DNA from: Actinidia chinensis
Taxonomy: Eukaryota; Streptophyta; Magnoliopsida; Ericales; Actinidiaceae
Direction: 5' to 3'
DNA length: 10,000 nt
Assembly: GCA_009663005.1 (NCBI GenBank)
Contig: CM018895.1
Coordinates: 10,662,418 to 10,672,417 of the forward strand
A program made the translations under genes and the position numbers. The notes below the pieces were generated by a model, which worked only from the letters and a program-made list of their open reading frames with translations, did not search any database and had not been told where the DNA came from. This document shows, in pieces, positions 1 to 8,522 of the stretch; position 1 is the stretch's first letter; the number at the start of each line of letters is the position of its first letter.

Positions 1-192
1 TATATTATATATATATTTTAGACTTGGTATGTTGTATTAAGTTTAAATGAACGATTTATAAATTGTGTGATTAAATTAAAGAAGACTTTAATGAGATGAT
101 ATAGGTAATTAAAAGTTGAGGGGTTGTTTAAAGTGTAATTTTTAATAAAAAATTTATTCCCGAGTGAGTTGAGGGACGACCGAAAGTGCGGC

Positions 193-304
193 GCCGAAAG
201 AAAAAGAAAGGAAAAAGAAAAGAAAAGAAAAAGAAGAAAAAGAAATAATAAAATATAATAAAATAATAAAATAATAAAAGATAATAAAAAATAATATATA
301 TATC
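193..304 (+). repeat. U3 purine tract followed by AAT-rich low-complexity tract
   Basis: A G/A-only run of AAAAG-type units (about 197-245) passes directly into AATAAAAT-type repeats ending in alternating TA (about 245-304). It is preceded by two nearby copies of a GCCGAAAG-like motif (about 178-200). The same arrangement recurs in the right LTR, so it is part of the element and not a local microsatellite. It lies just upstream of the TATA box, where it may influence promoter activity; that role is inferred from position only. Confidence 0.7.
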
Positions 305-329
305 TATTAAAAATATTTTTTTTAAATTC

Positions 330-337
330 TATAAATA
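330..337 (+). promoter_or_regulatory. LTR promoter TATA box
   Basis: TATAAATA inside TTCTATAAATAGGGGG, a good match to the plant TATA consensus. It sits at the junction between the AT-rich tract and a G/A-rich stretch (338-420), the usual place for an LTR promoter. Transcription would be expected about 30 bases downstream, near 365. The equivalent site in the right LTR reads TATAGAATA. Confidence 0.6.
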
Positions 338-1050
338 GGGGGAGGATAGTTCGGATGAGAAGGAAGAGAGAAGAAAGAGGAGAGAGAGATGAAGGTAGAG
401 AGAAAGAAATGAGGGAAGGCGAGAATGATTATGGTGTGGTTAGTTTTTGATTCTGAAAGATAGGCGGGTCGCAAGATCAACGGTGAGATGACGTTGGATT
501 TAAATGCAAAATTTAGTATGAGATCATGGGAAGCTTGATCTTCATATCCGACGGTGTCAAATTCTATTGAGTAAAGGGGGTTAGTTGTTTGGGTTTTACT
601 TGGGTCTGTTGTTAATAGCTTATATAAAGTATAGTTAACAATATTTTTGCTATTAAACTTGAAATGGAAACAAATTAGTTTTGAGAGCCATAAATTATTT
701 TTATGCGAACCCTTAAGAGATAGAAAGATGGAAATTTTATCTAAAATTATTTTGCTGTAATATTAGATTTATTGTCAAATTAATGCCTCATAAATGCTTA
801 TAACAATATTGACAGTAATTACATTGACAAATTGTCTCTTAATGAATTTATGTTGGTTACATTGATCGATTGTATAAAAGTGATTCTTATGTATACTGTG
901 AAAGTATTATTCAAAATAAAAGTTTCAAAAATACATGAACTTGGGTTTGAAATGAAATTTGGAATGAGAAAGAATGAGAATTAGTTTAGGAATGACACAC
1001 TAAAAATATATCAGATTAGATGCGCTTAGATTAAGCACAAAATGAAAGTA

Positions 1051-1342
1051 CCTAGATGGCAAGGATACGGAGGGAAGTCATAGACCCACGGTGTGTGCTG
1101 AAAGTCCGGGAAGTTTGACAAAATCGAAAAGTCCTAGAAGGCAACGATACGGAGGGAGGGAATGTCATAGCCCACGGTGAAAGTCCGAGGAATACGGGAA
1201 GTGACAAAATGAAAGTCTAGATGGCAACGATACGGAGGGAATGTAAAGCCACGGTGAAAGTCCGGGAGTGACAAAATAAAAATACTAGATGGCAACGATT
1301 ACGGAGGAATATCATAGCCCACGGTTGAAGCGGAAAGTGATG
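1051..1342 (+). repeat. Four-copy ~73-bp tandem array in left LTR
   Basis: Four head-to-tail units start at about 1051, 1133, 1217 and 1285, each opening with CCTAGATGGCAACGATACGG or a close variant, then GGAGGGAATGTCATAGCC, CACGGTGAAAGTCCGGG and AAGTGACAAAATGAAAGT. Units here are 82, 84, 68 and about 58 bases long; the differences are almost all small insertions and deletions. The right LTR has the same four units. The array is followed by a shared ATCTCACGTGCTTAGTG stretch. Function is unknown. Confidence 0.88.
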
Positions 1343-1861
1343 CGGGTGTTATCTCACGTGCTTAGTGCCCATAATAAGATTGGTTAGGTATTGGTCTAAA
1401 TTGTTATTCTAAATTATTGAAGTATGCCTGTGAGAAAAAAGATGAATTTTTGGAAACATTGATTTGAGAAATCAAGGAATTTAAATTCAAAAGTATATTT
1501 GATATAAATGAAAGATATACTTTATGTATAATGTTTTCATATATAGTTATGTATTCATGGTTTTGCGACTTGAAGACATCAAGTCCATTGTCTAAATCTT
1601 TTCAAGGAAACTCACCTTTACTATTTAAAACACATGATTTTCAGGCTACCGAGGCGTTATCCTGAGTCTTGAGGCCATGTGGATGCCAGTTGTGCTGTTT
1701 AATTGATAAACATATTAAATGTGTGGAATATTATTTCCGCCCACCTGATGTAAAGACAGTGTATTGTTCATTTTTTTTTATTTGGAATTTTCCCGCAATG
1801 TGAGTTGTTTGATTACGTGGCCGGATTCTCTTGGTTTGACCGGGGCGCTGCGTGTGACAAC

Positions 1862-1883
1862 TAGGTATCAGAGCACTCAGGTT
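1862..1883 (+). other. Primer-binding site, initiator-Met tRNA type
   Basis: TAGGTATCAGAGCACTCAGG starts three bases after the LTR end. It contains GGTATCAGAGC, the core of the TGGTATCAGAGC site complementary to the 3' end of plant initiator-Met tRNA, with one extra or changed base (TAGG in place of TGG). This is where minus-strand cDNA synthesis would be primed. Position and sequence both support the LTR boundary. Confidence 0.85.
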
Positions 1884-2096
1884 CGAATACCTATGAGCCG
1901 CTGGGAGGTTATTAGACCACATTTGGTTTAACGATCTTAGGGTATGAGAGAGGTAACGTTAGTGTACTATCTGATGTGATAGGGGATAACTGAACGTATA
2001 TGCTACATGTATTAAATTGCTTATGGTTATAGCAATGTTATGACTTAATCATAAGCTGATATGATTATCTTATTGTTTTCTTGTGATGTGTAGAAC
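1884..2096 (+). other. Untranslated leader, no gene
   Basis: About 210 bases between the PBS and the first gag-like ATG. AT-rich with stops in every frame and no recognisable domain. This is where a packaging signal would lie in a working element, but no such structure can be read from the sequence. Confidence 0.55.
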
Positions 2097-3560
2097 ATGC
2101 CACACGCAAAGCGAGAGGTCGTGCGAAGTCACTTACGGAGTCGTGGGGCACGGGACCACGCGGGGCGGGGGCTCGTAGGAGTCTCGATGAAGGGAGAGGA
2201 GATGATCACAAGAGTCGGATGATGGGAGAAGAAGGGCCAAGTGCTCCTGTAGAAAATGTAGGGCGAATGTGGAGGTGCTACACCTACGACTTTGGAGGTG
2301 GCGCGAATTTATGCAAGAGAGTTTTCACTGCCATTGAGCAAGTGGTGAGAAAACACTGTGCAACTATGCAAGTGCCCGTTAGAACGGCAGAAAGTAGGGC
2401 TACCACAAGCCCATGAAGGCCTTTATTCAACTACGACCTCCAACGTTAAAGGGAGGAACGGATCCGTGGTTGCGGAAGATTGGCTCGAACAAGTCACAAG
2501 AGCGCTGTGGAGACAATATTAAGTAATGCAGGAAGAGTTGCAGGGTGTTGTTGCCATCATCTCAACGCAGGGGGATGCCCTTCAATGCGTGGAAGGACCA
2601 TGGAGGAAGTGGTAGCACAGAGGGGAGCCTTTCAAGAAGGTCTTTCCTAGATCAGTATTTTACGGATACGGCTAAAGGAGGCGTAAGGTGGGAGTTTATT
2701 AATTTGCGTTTCAAGGGAGCCATGACGGTTGTTGGCTCAATATGAGGGCCAAGTTTACAAAGCTTGTCAAGTGTGCCAAGCATTTGTATCAACGGAAGAG
2801 GAGGAGTGGAAAGCAAACAGTTTATGCGGGGGCTTAGGGTGTCCCTAAGAATAAGATTGCTGGGCGTTTGATCAAAGTGTACTGACTATGGTTTAGCGCG
2901 CGCGGCAGCCCTGAGGAGACTTTGAATGAGACTAGGAAATTCAAAATCCTAAGTCACACGTGAGGGAACTAGCAACCAATTGTAAGGTATTTGTGCGTGG
3001 GTTCTTTTTTTTTTTTTTTTTTTAAGAAGCAACGGAATTATATTGCCACAGCAGCAGTAATCCTACGAGGTATTTACCCGCACTTCTATTGTATCATCTG
3101 GCCAAACATCTCGGGGAGGGGACGAATTGTTTTTGGTTGTCAACACAGGGGGAATCGTTTAGAGTGGACTGCCCTCTTGAAGTGTCAGCAGTGGCCAGAG
3201 CCAAGCCAGGAGGGGGACAATCTATATCAAGGCACAAGGACCAATCATAGTCAGGGGGCCCAACTACATCTATCGTTCTTGTGGTACAGGGGTGGGTAAT
3301 ATCAGTTGGCAGTGCACGCAGAGGGAGAACAGTCAGGGAGCTACGATGATTGCAACAACATACTCGGTCAGATTCCATGAGCCATCGAGGGCCTGACTCC
3401 CGACAATTACATCAGCCACAAACTTCATATCAGTCCAGACCAAAGCGCCTGTATCCGCAGGGTCAGAGAGACGCAAGGAAGGGTTTACGCCTTATGAACA
3501 TCGAGCAGCCGGGGACCGGCAAGGGATAGCTGAGACGCAGGACAGCCAATTGGATACCTC
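2097..3560 (+). pseudogene. gag: gag (capsid/nucleocapsid) remnant
   Basis: Would encode the structural protein of the virus-like particle. A candidate start ATG at 2097 opens a basic N-terminus (42 codons, stop at 2220-2222). A second frame runs 2219-2416. The peptide FIQLRPPTLKGGTDP starting near 2416 matches the conserved start of the plant gypsy gag core. Around 2652-2740 YFTDTAKGGVRWEFINL followed by GAMTVV is the mid-capsid motif, and 2818-2840 carries the Gly-Leu-Arg segment. Near 3128-3190 a zinc-knuckle remnant shows C-F-G-C spread over a one-base frame slip, Asn where the His is expected, and then a Cys-Pro-Leu segment. From 3190 to 3560 the sequence is the Gln/Gly-rich hinge and is hard to assign. 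There are many frame changes and stops; domain edges are approximate. Confidence 0.82.
3005..3023 (+). repeat. T19 homopolymer inside gag
   Basis: An uninterrupted run of 19 T lies between the gag core and the zinc-knuckle remnant. No target duplication or retrotransposed cargo is visible on either side. It is either slippage expansion or a homopolymer base-calling artefact. Confidence 0.75.
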
Positions 3561-3604
3561 TGTTGTGCAGGAGGGGATACTTAATTATGTTTAATTCATG
3601 CGGA

Positions 3605-3960
3605 TAGGGTGTCTAATCGACAAGGGAGCATCACCATCATTCATCGCCTCATCTTTTGCTTTGTTGTTGGGGTTAGGATTGAGGCGTCAGATTCACTACT
3701 TATGTTAGACACTCAAGTGGGGTTTTTTTAGATCACTTTGAAGAGAGTTTGTAGATATTGTGAGGTGAGATCGACTGATCGACAGTTTCATATTTGACTT
3801 TGTTGTCTGAGATATGACTCGTTGACGTAATCCTTGGTATGGCGATGGATTTGACCGGCTATCGGGACCTTACTTAGACTGTGTCCGAAACACCAGTGCT
3901 TAATTTTGCTACACCTGAAGCCGAGATCACTTTCAATATGCCTGGAAGATCGAGAATAGC
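3605..3960 (+). pseudogene. Aspartic protease remnant
   Basis: Retropepsin-type protease that would cut the polyprotein. From 3613 the frame reads LIDKGASPSFIASSFALLLG, matching the active-site strand of gypsy proteases. The catalytic triad Asp-Ser/Thr-Gly appears as Asp-Lys-Gly (3619-3627), so the middle residue is changed while the Asp is kept. The frame stops at TAG 3706. Further matches are D-R-Q-F-H near 3780 and, after frame changes, a region around 3835-3960 that corresponds to the end of the protease. About 3960-4070 looks like the linker to RT. Confidence 0.8.
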
Positions 3961-4069
3961 TGGTTTTGTTCCCCCCTTCGGGTCTACTGATGTGCGTAGG
4001 CAAGGGAGAGTGAATTTTTCTTTATCGGCAAGCCTGTCGATGAGGGTGGCCCAGAGTCAGTGTGACCTT

Positions 4070-5030
4070 ACCACCGGTTGTTTGTGGGTTTCCGGATGTC
4101 TTCCGGAGGATTGACAGAGTTACCACCTCATCGAGAGATTGGAGTCTACATTGATCTTATACCGGGCTAACGCCCAGCCTATCTACAGTACACTTATCGT
4201 TTTTGCCACCGGCCAGAGTGCAAGAGCTGAAGGTTCAAAAATCAGATTGTTGGATAAGGTTTTATCCGACCTAGTGCATCACCATGGGAGAGCTTCGCTT
4301 TGTTTGCAAGAAGAAGGATGGAATCGCTTCGAATTGTGTTATAGAGTACCGACGATTGTAACCGTGTGACGATAAAGAATAAGTATCCACTCCGAGGATC
4401 GATGACTTATTTGAACACCAATTGAAGGTTCGAGTGTTTTTCAAGATCGATTTGAGGTGGGTTATCACAATTGCCCCCGAATTAAGCGAAGAGGGACATG
4501 CTGAAACGGCTTTTCGCTCAAGCCTACGGGCATTATGAGTTTCTTGTGATGCCATTGTCTTACGAAAGCACCAGACAGCTTTCATGGATTTGATGAAGAG
4601 TATTCTTCAATCCATATCTGATCGTTTCTTGCGTCGTATTGTGGATGACATCTTGATCTATTCGCCATCAGGTTGTGTCACATGAGGAGCATTGGAGGAT
4701 AGTGTTGACAGCTTTTGCGAGAACATCGCTGATGCTAAGCTTAAGCCAAATGGAGTTTGTGGTACCGAGGTAACATTCTTAGGTCACGTTGTGTCGCGGG
4801 AGCTGGAGGAGCTGTGGATTTCATCCCAACGATTGAGGGCAGTGATGAATTGGAACGCCGAAAAGCCCGTATTTGAAATTCGTAGTCTTGGGTCAGCTGG
4901 TTACTACCGGCGATTTGTAGGAGACTTTTCCAGATTAGCGGCACCAATGACTCGACTTACGAGGAGGGAATTCGTTGTTGTTTGGAACGATGCTGTGCGA
5001 GCATTCTTGTCAAGAGTTAAGAGAGACTGA
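4070..5030 (+). pseudogene. Reverse transcriptase remnant
   Basis: RNA-dependent DNA polymerase domain. In order: a DVFPEEL-like entry segment near 4092-4112 in shifted frames; N-A-Q-P-I (about 4170-4184); L-L-D-K near 4248; a KKKDG segment near 4306-4321; K-I-D-L with the first catalytic Asp at 4449-4451; Y-G-H-Y-E-F-L-V-M-P at about 4527-4556; and I-V-D-D-I-L-I-Y-S at 4638-4664, whose Asp pair (4644-4649) is the polymerase active site. The longest surviving frame, 4692-5030 (112 codons), carries VTFLGHVVS and then AGYYRRFVGDFSRLAAPMTR, the RT thumb and connection. So both catalytic sites remain, but stops and frame slips break the gene in at least six places. Confidence 0.92.
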
Positions 5031-5039
5031 CTCGGCCAC

Positions 5040-5450
5040 CAATTCTCTGTATACCGAGCGAGGGTTGGGGTATACAGGTATTGCAGATGCTTCAGTGATG
5101 GCCTTGCGGTTGCGGTGTTGATGCCCCAGTTGATAAAGTGATTGCGTTATGGTTCTCGTCAGTTGAAGACGCTACGAACAAAATTATCACGACTCATGAC
5201 TGTGGAACTTGCGGGTGCGGTATATTTGCCCCTTTAAAAGTTGGGAGGCATTTACGGCTACGCGAGAGCGGCGTTTGAAGGTTTTCAGACCACCAGAAGT
5301 TTGAATACTTGTTCACACAGAAGGACTTGAAATGAGGCAACGGAGTTGGATGGAGCCTACATGGAAGACTATGACTTCGATTTTACAATATCATCCCGGA
5401 AAGGCTTAACGTTTGATGTGGCCATGCACTTAGTAGACGAAAATCGCTTG
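5040..5450 (+). pseudogene. RNase H remnant
   Basis: Would remove the RNA strand from the cDNA hybrid. An Asp-Ala-Ser motif at 5096-5104 is the first catalytic Asp. A Thr-His-Asp region near 5190-5205 is followed by a frame slip. From 5285 the frame reads SDHQKFEYLFTQKDLK and stops at TGA 5333; this is the conserved T-D-H-K-S-L-type strand of gypsy RNase H. The end of the domain (E-D-Y-D-F region, Tyr-His-Pro-Gly, then A-L-S-R) can be followed to about 5445 through further frame changes. Confidence 0.85.
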
Positions 5451-5479
5451 GTGTTTTGGCGAGCAGTTCAACAATGAGT

Positions 5480-6750
5480 TGGGAAAATGCTTCAAGATAT
5501 CGGTGAGTATGATTTACTCTCGGCGAGACGAATGAGTTTGCTAAGTTATTCACATTGTCTGCCAGAGCCCATCAATCATTAGTAGGGGTCATTGAGGCAC
5601 AAAGCATGATGTGAGGCCCCAAAGACTATTTGCGACCGCATGCTAGAAATGTAGCCCAACAGATGGGTTTTACATGAGGATCCAGAGTTTGAGATATAAG
5701 TCTAGATTGTTTGTGCCAGTGTCTAGTAGCAGAAACGATGTTCTTCATGAGTTCATCATTTCACGACTGCAGTTCACCTGGACGGGACAAAGATGTATCA
5801 TGATTTTGTCGCCAATTTGCGTGGAGACGAAGAAGAAAGATGTTTATTGCTTTATTCGTTTCGAGGGTGTTTGACTGTCAGCAAGGATGAAGCCGAACAC
5901 AGAAGCCCCAGAGGTTTGCTACAACCATTACCAGTTGCCAGAGTGGAAATGGGAGCACTCACTATGAGACTTTGCTTACGGGTTTGCCTAGATACATTGA
6001 GAGGGCATGATTGCCGTTGGGTAATAGTGGATCGTTGAACACAATCCGCCGCTTTTCTTCCTTTCCGTTTGTCAAATTCGGCAGAAGGGGCAATATTGGT
6101 GTTCTTTATGTCGAGAGATCGTTAGACTTCAGGGTTCGGTATCTATCGTTTGCGGTAGAGATCCACGTTTTAACATAGCTCTTTTGCGAAGGAATGCCAA
6201 TCTGCCATAGGATCGGATTTAAGAATTAGCACGGCGTTTCATCCTCAGACTGACGGGCGGAGAGTCTGAAGCGTACGATTCAGATTTTGAGGGAAGGGGA
6301 CATTGACCTGGGGGGGGCGGCGGATTAGACAGGAATGGTACTTGATTTTGGGGGATCATGCGGAGGAATATCTACATTGGTAGAGTTCGCCCCATTATAA
6401 CAATAGTTATCAGGCGTGAGCATCGCATATGGCCACCTTGTTGAGGCATTGTACGGAAGACCATGTAGGTCACCTGTGTCTGTGTTGGACCGACGTTGGA
6501 GAGGCCAGAGAGTACTTGCAAAGTCAGAAGCGGTTCGTGATACGACCGCAGAGAAGGTAGTATTGATTAGGAAGCGTTACGCACGGCGCCAGAGTCGTCA
6601 GAAGAGTACGCCGATCGCAAGGAAACGTCAGTTGCGAATTTGCCAGTTGCGGCGTACGTTTTCTTAAGGCGTTTTCACCTAAGAAGGTGTTGATGCCGCT
6701 TTGGACATACACGGCCCCAAGCTGTCACCAAGGTTCATGGACGTTTGAGA
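5480..6750 (+). pseudogene. Integrase remnant (zinc-binding and catalytic core)
   Basis: Would insert the cDNA into the host genome. The N-terminal HHCC region spans about 5670-5890: RNDVLHEF near 5735 is followed by CATCAT in a shifted frame, then K-M-Y-H-D near 5790. The AEHRSPRGLLQPLP segment (about 5893-5935) and PEWKWEHSL (5938-5964) lead into the catalytic core. W-V-I-V-D-R ends at 6036. Gly-Arg-Asp-Pro-Arg-Phe near 6152-6170 marks the second catalytic Asp region (D-P-R-F), and STAFHPQTDGRR (6228-6263) the third. Frame 6416-6667 holds VEALYGRPCRSPVSV and the K-L-I-R-x-R, A-Q-S-R-Q-K-S type helix. The gene is split by stops and frame slips. Confidence 0.9.
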
Positions 6751-7125
6751 TCTGATAGTATGGGACCGTGCATACCGTTCTTGCCTTTGCCACCGAGGTT
6801 GGCCAATGTGCACAATGTGTTTCATTGTTTCCATGCTGACGGAATATGTGAGCCGATCACTTCCCACGTTCTGGAATGGGTGAGGAGGAGATCTTGTTGA
6901 TGTCAATGAGGATTATGTCACGTATGAGATTGCGACCGATTCGTGTGTTGGACAAGGAGCGGATCAAGTTTTGAGAAGAAAGACTATTCCATTGGTGAAG
7001 AGTTCTATGCGTTTCATCATGGCGTAGAAGGAAGCTACTGGGCAAATGAATCAGGCGTTTTTTTTTTCGCACAAAGTATCCAGATTCTTTAAGACATCGT
7101 GGTACGTTTGTTTAATTTCGAGACG
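6750..7125 (+). pseudogene. Integrase C-terminal and chromodomain-type tail
   Basis: NVHNVFHCFHAD (6805-6840) is the typical end of the GPY/F module in plant chromoviruses, and the same frame runs on through HVLEWVRRR to a stop at 6898-6900. Then come Tyr-Glu, Arg-Phe/I-L-D and R-K-T-I-P-type segments (6920-6990), a His-His-Gly segment near 7017, and finally R-G-T-F-V near 7098-7112 before the stop. This layout corresponds to the chromodomain-like tail of Tekay/Del elements, thought to steer integration to particular chromatin. The domain is recognised from its order and short segments only. Confidence 0.7.
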
Positions 7126-7135
7126 AATTTTCTTT

Positions 7136-7149
7136 AAGTGTTGGAGGTC
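7136..7149 (+). other. Polypurine tract remnant
   Basis: AAGTGTTGGAGGTC directly precedes the TGTAAGG that begins the right LTR. It is where plus-strand synthesis would be primed. It is less pure than a working tract, with several T bases in it, consistent with decay or sequence error. An alternative LTR start at TGTTGG (7139) cannot be excluded. Confidence 0.55.
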
Positions 7150-7382
7150 TGTAAGGTTTACAAATTTATTTTATTTGAATTTTAAAACTTAGTAGATATA
7201 TATAGATATATATTATTTAGACTTTGGTAGGTGTATTAACTTTAAATTGAACGAGTTATAACTTGTCGGGATTAAATTAAAGAAGAAATTTAATTTGAGA
7301 TGATATAATGTAATTAAAAAGGTGGAGGAGTTAAGTGTATTTTTATATTAAAAAAATTAATCCCAGGGTGCGGGCGGCCGAA

Positions 7383-7508
7383 AGTGCCGGCGGCCGAAAG
7401 AAAAAGGAAAAGGAAAAAGAAAAGAAAAAGGACAAGGAAAAGAAATAATAAAAAATAATAAAATAATTAAAATAATAAAATAATTAAAATAATAATATAT
7501 ATATATAT
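7383..7508 (+). repeat. U3 purine and AAT tracts in right LTR
   Basis: Counterpart of 193-304: two GGCCGAAAG copies (about 7374 and 7391), then an AAAAGG-type purine run to about 7445, then AATAAAAT-type repeats and alternating TA to about 7508. Shorter and longer runs differ between the two LTRs, as expected for slippage-prone tracts. A GA-dinucleotide run at about 7590-7606 lies further downstream. Confidence 0.65.
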
Positions 7509-7527
7509 AAAAATATTTTTTAAATTC

Positions 7528-7536
7528 TATAGAATA
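7528..7536 (+). promoter_or_regulatory. Right-LTR TATA region, altered
   Basis: TATAGAATA at the position of TATAAATA in the left LTR, in the same context (AAATTCTATA before, GGGGGAGG after). One base is inserted or changed, so the match to the plant consensus is weaker. Confidence 0.4.
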
Positions 7537-8237
7537 GGGGGAGGAAGTTCGGAGGAAGGAAAGAGAGAAAGGAAAAAGAGAAGAGGGGGAGAGAGAGAGA
7601 GAGAGAAAGAATGAGGAAATGATATGGTGTGGTAAGTTTTTGATTATGAAAGGATAGGGGGTGCCAGATCAACGGTGAGATGACGTTGGATTATGCAAAA
7701 TTAGTATATGACGATCATGGAGCTTGATCTTCATATCCGGCGGTGTCAAAATTTCTATTGAGGTGGTGAAAGGGGGTTAGTTGTTTGGGTTTTAATTTGG
7801 GGTCTGTTGTTAATAGATATATAAAGGATTTTAAATATTATTTTTTGTATTAAACTTGAAAGAAAAAATTTAGTTTGCTGAGCATAACTTATTTTGAGCG
7901 AAAAATAAGAGATAGAAATATTGGAAATGTTATCTAAAATTATTTTGCTTAAGATTAAGAATTTTATTGTCAAATTCATGCTATAAATGCTTATAAAAAT
8001 ATTTGACAGTAAGACATTGAAATTGCTTCTTAATGAAAGTATGTTGGTTACATTGAATTGATTGCATAAAAGTATCTTATGTATACTGTGAAAGTAATTA
8101 TTAATATAAAAAAGTTCAAAAAATACAGAAAAACTTGGTTTAGAAAAATGAAATTTGGAATTGAGAATGAGAATTATTTTAGGAATGACACACAAAATAT
8201 ATCAGAATAGATGCTTAGATAAGCACAAAATGAAAGT

Positions 8238-8522
8238 CCTAGATGGCAACGATACGGAGGGAATGTTCATAAGCCCACGGTGAAAGTCGGGAAAGTTGAC
8301 AAAAGAAAGTCCTAGCAAGGCAACGATACGGAGGGAATGTCATAGCCCACGGTGAAAGGCCGGGGAAGTGACAAAAATGAAAGTCCTAGATGGAACGATA
8401 CGGCGGGAGAATGTCCTGACCACGGTGAAAGTCCGGGAAGTGACAAAATTAAACAATCTAGATGGCCAACGATTACGGAGGGAATATCATAGCCACGCGT
8501 GTGAAAAGTCAGGAAAGTTGAT
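8238..8522 (+). repeat. Four-copy ~73-bp tandem array in right LTR
   Basis: Units start at about 8238, 8311, 8385 and 8458 and are 73, 74, 73 and about 65 bases long, much more even than in the left LTR. Each opens with CCTAGATGGCAACGATACGG or a variant. The fourth unit is distinguished in both LTRs by GATTACGGAGG and GGAATATCATAG, showing that the array existed with this unit order before the element inserted. Confidence 0.9.

Larger units (their letters stand above)
1..1859 (+). repeat. Left (5') LTR, missing its first ~50 bases
   Basis: Direct repeat of 7150-9012 over its whole length: base 21 here corresponds to about 7220, the TATA region at 330 to 7528, the tandem array at 1051 to 8238, and the terminal TTGGTTTGACCGGGGCG at 1831 to 8991. 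It ends in TGACA (1855-1859), just before the PBS, as expected for the U5 end. The first ~50 bases, including the 5' TG, lie before the window. In a working element this copy would supply the promoter: U3 holds the purine and AT-rich tracts and the TATA box, and the transcript would start roughly 30 bases after it. The rest of the LTR (about 400-1050 and 1343-1830) is AT-rich and holds no gene I can recognise. Confidence 0.93.

Noticed and set aside
1051..1342. CRISPR-like regular repeats
   Set aside because: The units are contiguous tandem copies with no unique spacers, they are repeated in both LTRs, and the context is a plant retrotransposon.
1875..1895. tRNA-like B-box (GGTTCGAATAC) after the PBS
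   Set aside because: No A-box, acceptor stem or anticodon arm can be paired around it. It is the usual sequence following the PBS in this family.
2219..2416. Separate small gene of 65 codons
   Set aside because: Its position and C-terminal sequence fit the N-terminal part of gag in a shifted frame, not an independent gene.
3094..3378. Antisense 94-codon frame opposite gag
   Set aside because: Shadow of the gag hinge and zinc-knuckle region on the + strand; no recognisable domain.
4271..4585. Antisense 104-codon frame
   Set aside because: It lies opposite the RT core, whose motifs are clear on the + strand.
7755..8195. Longest antisense frame (146 codons) within the right LTR
   Set aside because: It lies wholly inside LTR sequence, is dominated by Ile/Asn/Ser/Phe/Leu as expected from AT-rich DNA, and the matching stretch of the left LTR does not keep the frame.
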